The notes beneath the pieces were generated by a model, which was not told the origin of the DNA, did not search any database, and was given only the letters and a program-made list of their open reading frames with translations. Shown here piece after piece: positions 34,674 to 36,239 of a stretch of 36,239 nt of DNA; position 1 is the stretch's first letter; every line of letters starts with the position of its first letter. The stretch is from Deltaproteobacteria bacterium (GTDB taxonomy: Bacteria > Desulfobacterota > Desulfomonilia > UBA1062), in the NCBI GenBank assembly GCA_029547185.1, contig JAKPPU010000130.1:1-36239 (forward strand). The letters are read 5' to 3'. A program made the translations under genes and the position numbers.

Positions 34674-35029
34674 GGGGGCGTATTGGGTTCGACGGGGGTA
34701 GTTGAGGAACAGGGAGCATGCCGAGGTCTGCTACCTCGTAAAACAGGCAGAAACAAAAATAAGTGCCGACGATTATTCTTACGCACTGGCTGCTTAGTCA
34801 GCCACATCCTGCATGAGCCCGCCTATCGGCTCATGTAAGGGTGTCAAATTCAGATAGGCAAACCTGACAGCTGCCGCCCCTTCGGCTGCCGGGTCACTTA
34901 AAGGGGATGGGGCGCGGGAAGCCTGTCCGCGGGCTGAACGTGTCCAACAAACAAATACACGGACTAAGCATGTAGCTGCCTTGTTGCGAAGACCTTCGGA
35001 CGGGGGTTCGATTCCCCCCGCCTCCACCA
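34674..35029 (+). ncRNA. ssrA: Transfer-messenger RNA (tmRNA)
   Basis: The 5' end GGGGGCG pairs with CGCCTCC at the 3' end (34674-34680 and 35019-35025), forming the tRNA-like acceptor, followed by A and an encoded CCA at 35027-35029. Near the 5' end is GGGTTCGACGGG, and the T-arm GGGGGTTCGATTCCCCC is near the 3' end. The reading frame starts at a GCC resume codon (34765) and reads ADDYSYALAA, with a TAG stop at 34795-34797. It rescues ribosomes stalled on broken messages and tags the product for proteolysis. The length of 356 nt fits one-piece tmRNA. An integrase follows 180 bp downstream, marking the 3' end as attachment site. Confidence 0.97.
34990..35029 (+). other. Probable integration site (att) at the tmRNA 3' end
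   Basis: The last bases of ssrA, including the T-arm GGGGGTTCGATTCCCCC and the acceptor CGCCTCCACCA, are a frequent target of P4-type integrases. The integrase gene directly downstream points away into the island. The second copy of the repeat, at the far end of the island, lies outside the window, so the exact core cannot be defined. Confidence 0.55.
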
Positions 35030-35061
35030 ACCATTAATCCAGAGCGATCCATTATGATTCA

Positions 35062-35096
35062 TGAGGTCCTGATAAAACAGGGCCTTATCTTTTTTC
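35062..35096 (+). terminator. Intrinsic terminator after tmRNA
   Basis: TGAGGTCCTG (35062-35071) pairs with CAGGGCCTTA (35078-35087), 10 bp with two G-U pairs and a 6-nt loop, then a T-rich tract from 35088. It separates ssrA from the integrase. Confidence 0.7.
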
Positions 35097-35209
35097 TTTG
35101 TCCGATATGATCCATATTTGTATATTGAAATCCAATCAAAATGGGGGTATATTATGTGGTAGATTAACCCCTGAGTGAATATGAAGGGGTATATCGTAGG
35201 GGGTATGTC

Positions 35210-36239
35210 ATGGCTCTTACAGATATTCAGGTGAGATCGGCGAAACCAAAAGATAAGGACTACAAGCTCGCTGATGGCTCTGGGCTGTACCTCCAAGTTG
35301 CAACTACTGGGGGTAAACGCTGGAGGTTCAAGTATCGCTACGGGGGAAAAGAAAAACTCCTTGCTCTTGGAATATACCCCGATATCTCATTGCAGGAGGC
35401 ACGAAACAAGCTCAGAGAAGCCCGAAATTTATTAGCCAATGGGCATGATCCAAGTATGGAAAAGAAGGCTCTGAAGAGGATCAAGGCAGAGCAGATAGCA
35501 GAGGCAGAGAACAGCTTCGAAATTGTTGCTCGTGAATGGCATAAAAAATTCTCGGGGCAATGGTCTCAAAACCATGCAAGCACAACCATGGACAGGTTGG
35601 AAAGGGATGTATTCCCATGGCTGGGGAAAAAGCCAATAGGAGAGATCAAGCCGCCTGACCTACTAGCTGTATTGCGTCGTGTAGAGAGTAGGGGAGCACT
35701 GGAAACGGCTCATAGGATACGGACGATATGCGGGCAAGTGTTGCGCTATGCTGTGGCAACTGGAAGGGCTGAGAGGGATTCGGCTGCTGATTTGCGTGGG
35801 GCATTGCCTCCAGTTAGAGAAAAGCATCATGCGGCCATTACTGACCCGGAAGAGGTAGGGGATTTACTCAGGGCAATCGATGGTTTCAAGGGTACTTACC
35901 AGGTCAAGTGTGCTTTGAAACTGGCGCCCATGTTTTTTGTACGCCCTGGAGAGTTAAGACAGATGGAATGGGCTGAGATTGATCTTGATAGCGCACAGTG
36001 GAATATACCGGCAGAAAAGATGAAGATGAAACAGCCGCACATTGTACCCCTTGCCGGGCAAGCCTTATCCATTCTGGAAGAACTGAAGCCTTTGACAGGA
36101 TCAGGGCGCTACGTGTTCCCCTGTCATCGTTCAAAACAAAAGCCTATGAGCAATAATGCTGTGAATGCTGCCCTTCGGCGTATGGGGTACACGTCCGATG
36201 AAATGACTGGCCATGGTTTCCGGGCAATGGCACGTACGA
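35210..36239 (+). CDS. P4-type tyrosine integrase, partial at the right edge
   Basis: The open frame from ATG 35210 runs 343 codons to the window end. The N-terminal DUF4102/arm-binding domain is recognisable (LTDIQVRSAKPKDKDYKLAD, GLYLQVATTGGKRWRFKYRY, LGIYPDISLQEARNK), then a SAM-like core-binding domain (about 100-200). The catalytic domain shows Arg245 (RPGELRQMEW) and the HxxR box, His335-Gly-Phe-Arg338. The second His/Trp and nucleophile Tyr lie beyond the edge. GGGGGT precedes the start. Such integrases insert genomic islands and prophages into tRNA and tmRNA genes. Confidence 0.93.
   Translation, partial: MALTDIQVRSAKPKDKDYKLADGSGLYLQVATTGGKRWRFKYRYGGKEKLLALGIYPDISLQEARNKLREARNLLANGHDPSMEKKALKRIKAEQIAEAENSFEIVAREWHKKFSGQWSQNHASTTMDRLERDVFPWLGKKPIGEIKPPDLLAVLRRVESRGALETAHRIRTICGQVLRYAVATGRAERDSAADLRGALPPVREKHHAAITDPEEVGDLLRAIDGFKGTYQVKCALKLAPMFFVRPGELRQMEWAEIDLDSAQWNIPAEKMKMKQPHIVPLAGQALSILEELKPLTGSGRYVFPCHRSKQKPMSNNAVNAALRRMGYTSDEMTGHGFRAMART

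Noticed and set aside
34794..35296. Two overlapping minus-strand frames reading GGIEPPSE and RRGESNPRP
   Set aside because: They are the well-known spurious antisense translations of tmRNA and tRNA-like sequence; the plus strand is clearly ssrA.

Overview
The window looks like the chromosome of a Gram-negative, anaerobic deltaproteobacterium (Desulfobacterota; Syntrophorhabdus/Syntrophus-like is my best guess). This is inferred from several signs: lipopolysaccharide genes (lptD, gmhA), a siroheme-dependent heme pathway (an AhbA/B-type siroheme decarboxylase and an AhbD-type radical SAM protein beside hemB), PATAN and roadblock signalling proteins, a degenerate RCC1 repeat, and a tmRNA tag reading ADDYSYALAA. 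Most of the core from about 5 kb to 34 kb is GC-rich and tightly packed, with many 4-bp start/stop overlaps.

Layout. 1-4.9 kb is a looser, more AT-rich accessory zone: the end of an IS256-family insertion sequence, a 127-bp near-palindrome, a lipoprotein of unknown function, a frameshifted IS701-family remnant, a prohibitin-type SPFH protein, a crotonase and an RCC1 fragment. 4.9-10 kb is the de novo NAD operon nadC-nadA-nadB, bracketed by two cysteine-rich genes of unknown function. 10-10.7 kb has no convincing protein gene; it carries a sigma-54-like promoter, a foldable RNA with a strong terminator, and a REP-like inverted repeat. 10.7-16.1 kb is one long operon, rplU-rpmA-obg-proB-proA-nadD-rsfS-rlmH, joining ribosome biogenesis, proline synthesis and a further NAD step. 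16.2-17.3 kb holds two tandem RsbRD_N-like genes.

17.6-24 kb holds a HAD phosphatase, a large RND/MMPL exporter on the minus strand, the heme operon hemB-ahbD-ahbA/B on the minus strand, and an isoprenylcysteine-methyltransferase-like membrane enzyme. 24.1-30.7 kb has manC and then a translationally coupled operon: metallo-beta-lactamase-fold phosphodiesterase, accD, folC, lptD, HD-domain protein. 30.6-33.6 kb is a minus-strand signalling cassette made of a roadblock protein, a PATAN protein, a HAMP membrane sensor without a kinase, and a REC-PATAN-roadblock response regulator. It contains no kinase and no small GTPase, and is the best candidate here for an undescribed protein system. 34-36.2 kb has gmhA, then ssrA (tmRNA), whose 3' end is followed at once by a P4-type tyrosine integrase running off the window. 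This is the usual left edge of a genomic island inserted in ssrA.

The two items I would look at first are the predicted sigma-54-driven structured RNA upstream of rplU and the roadblock/PATAN cassette. All family assignments come from reading motifs by eye; no database search was possible.
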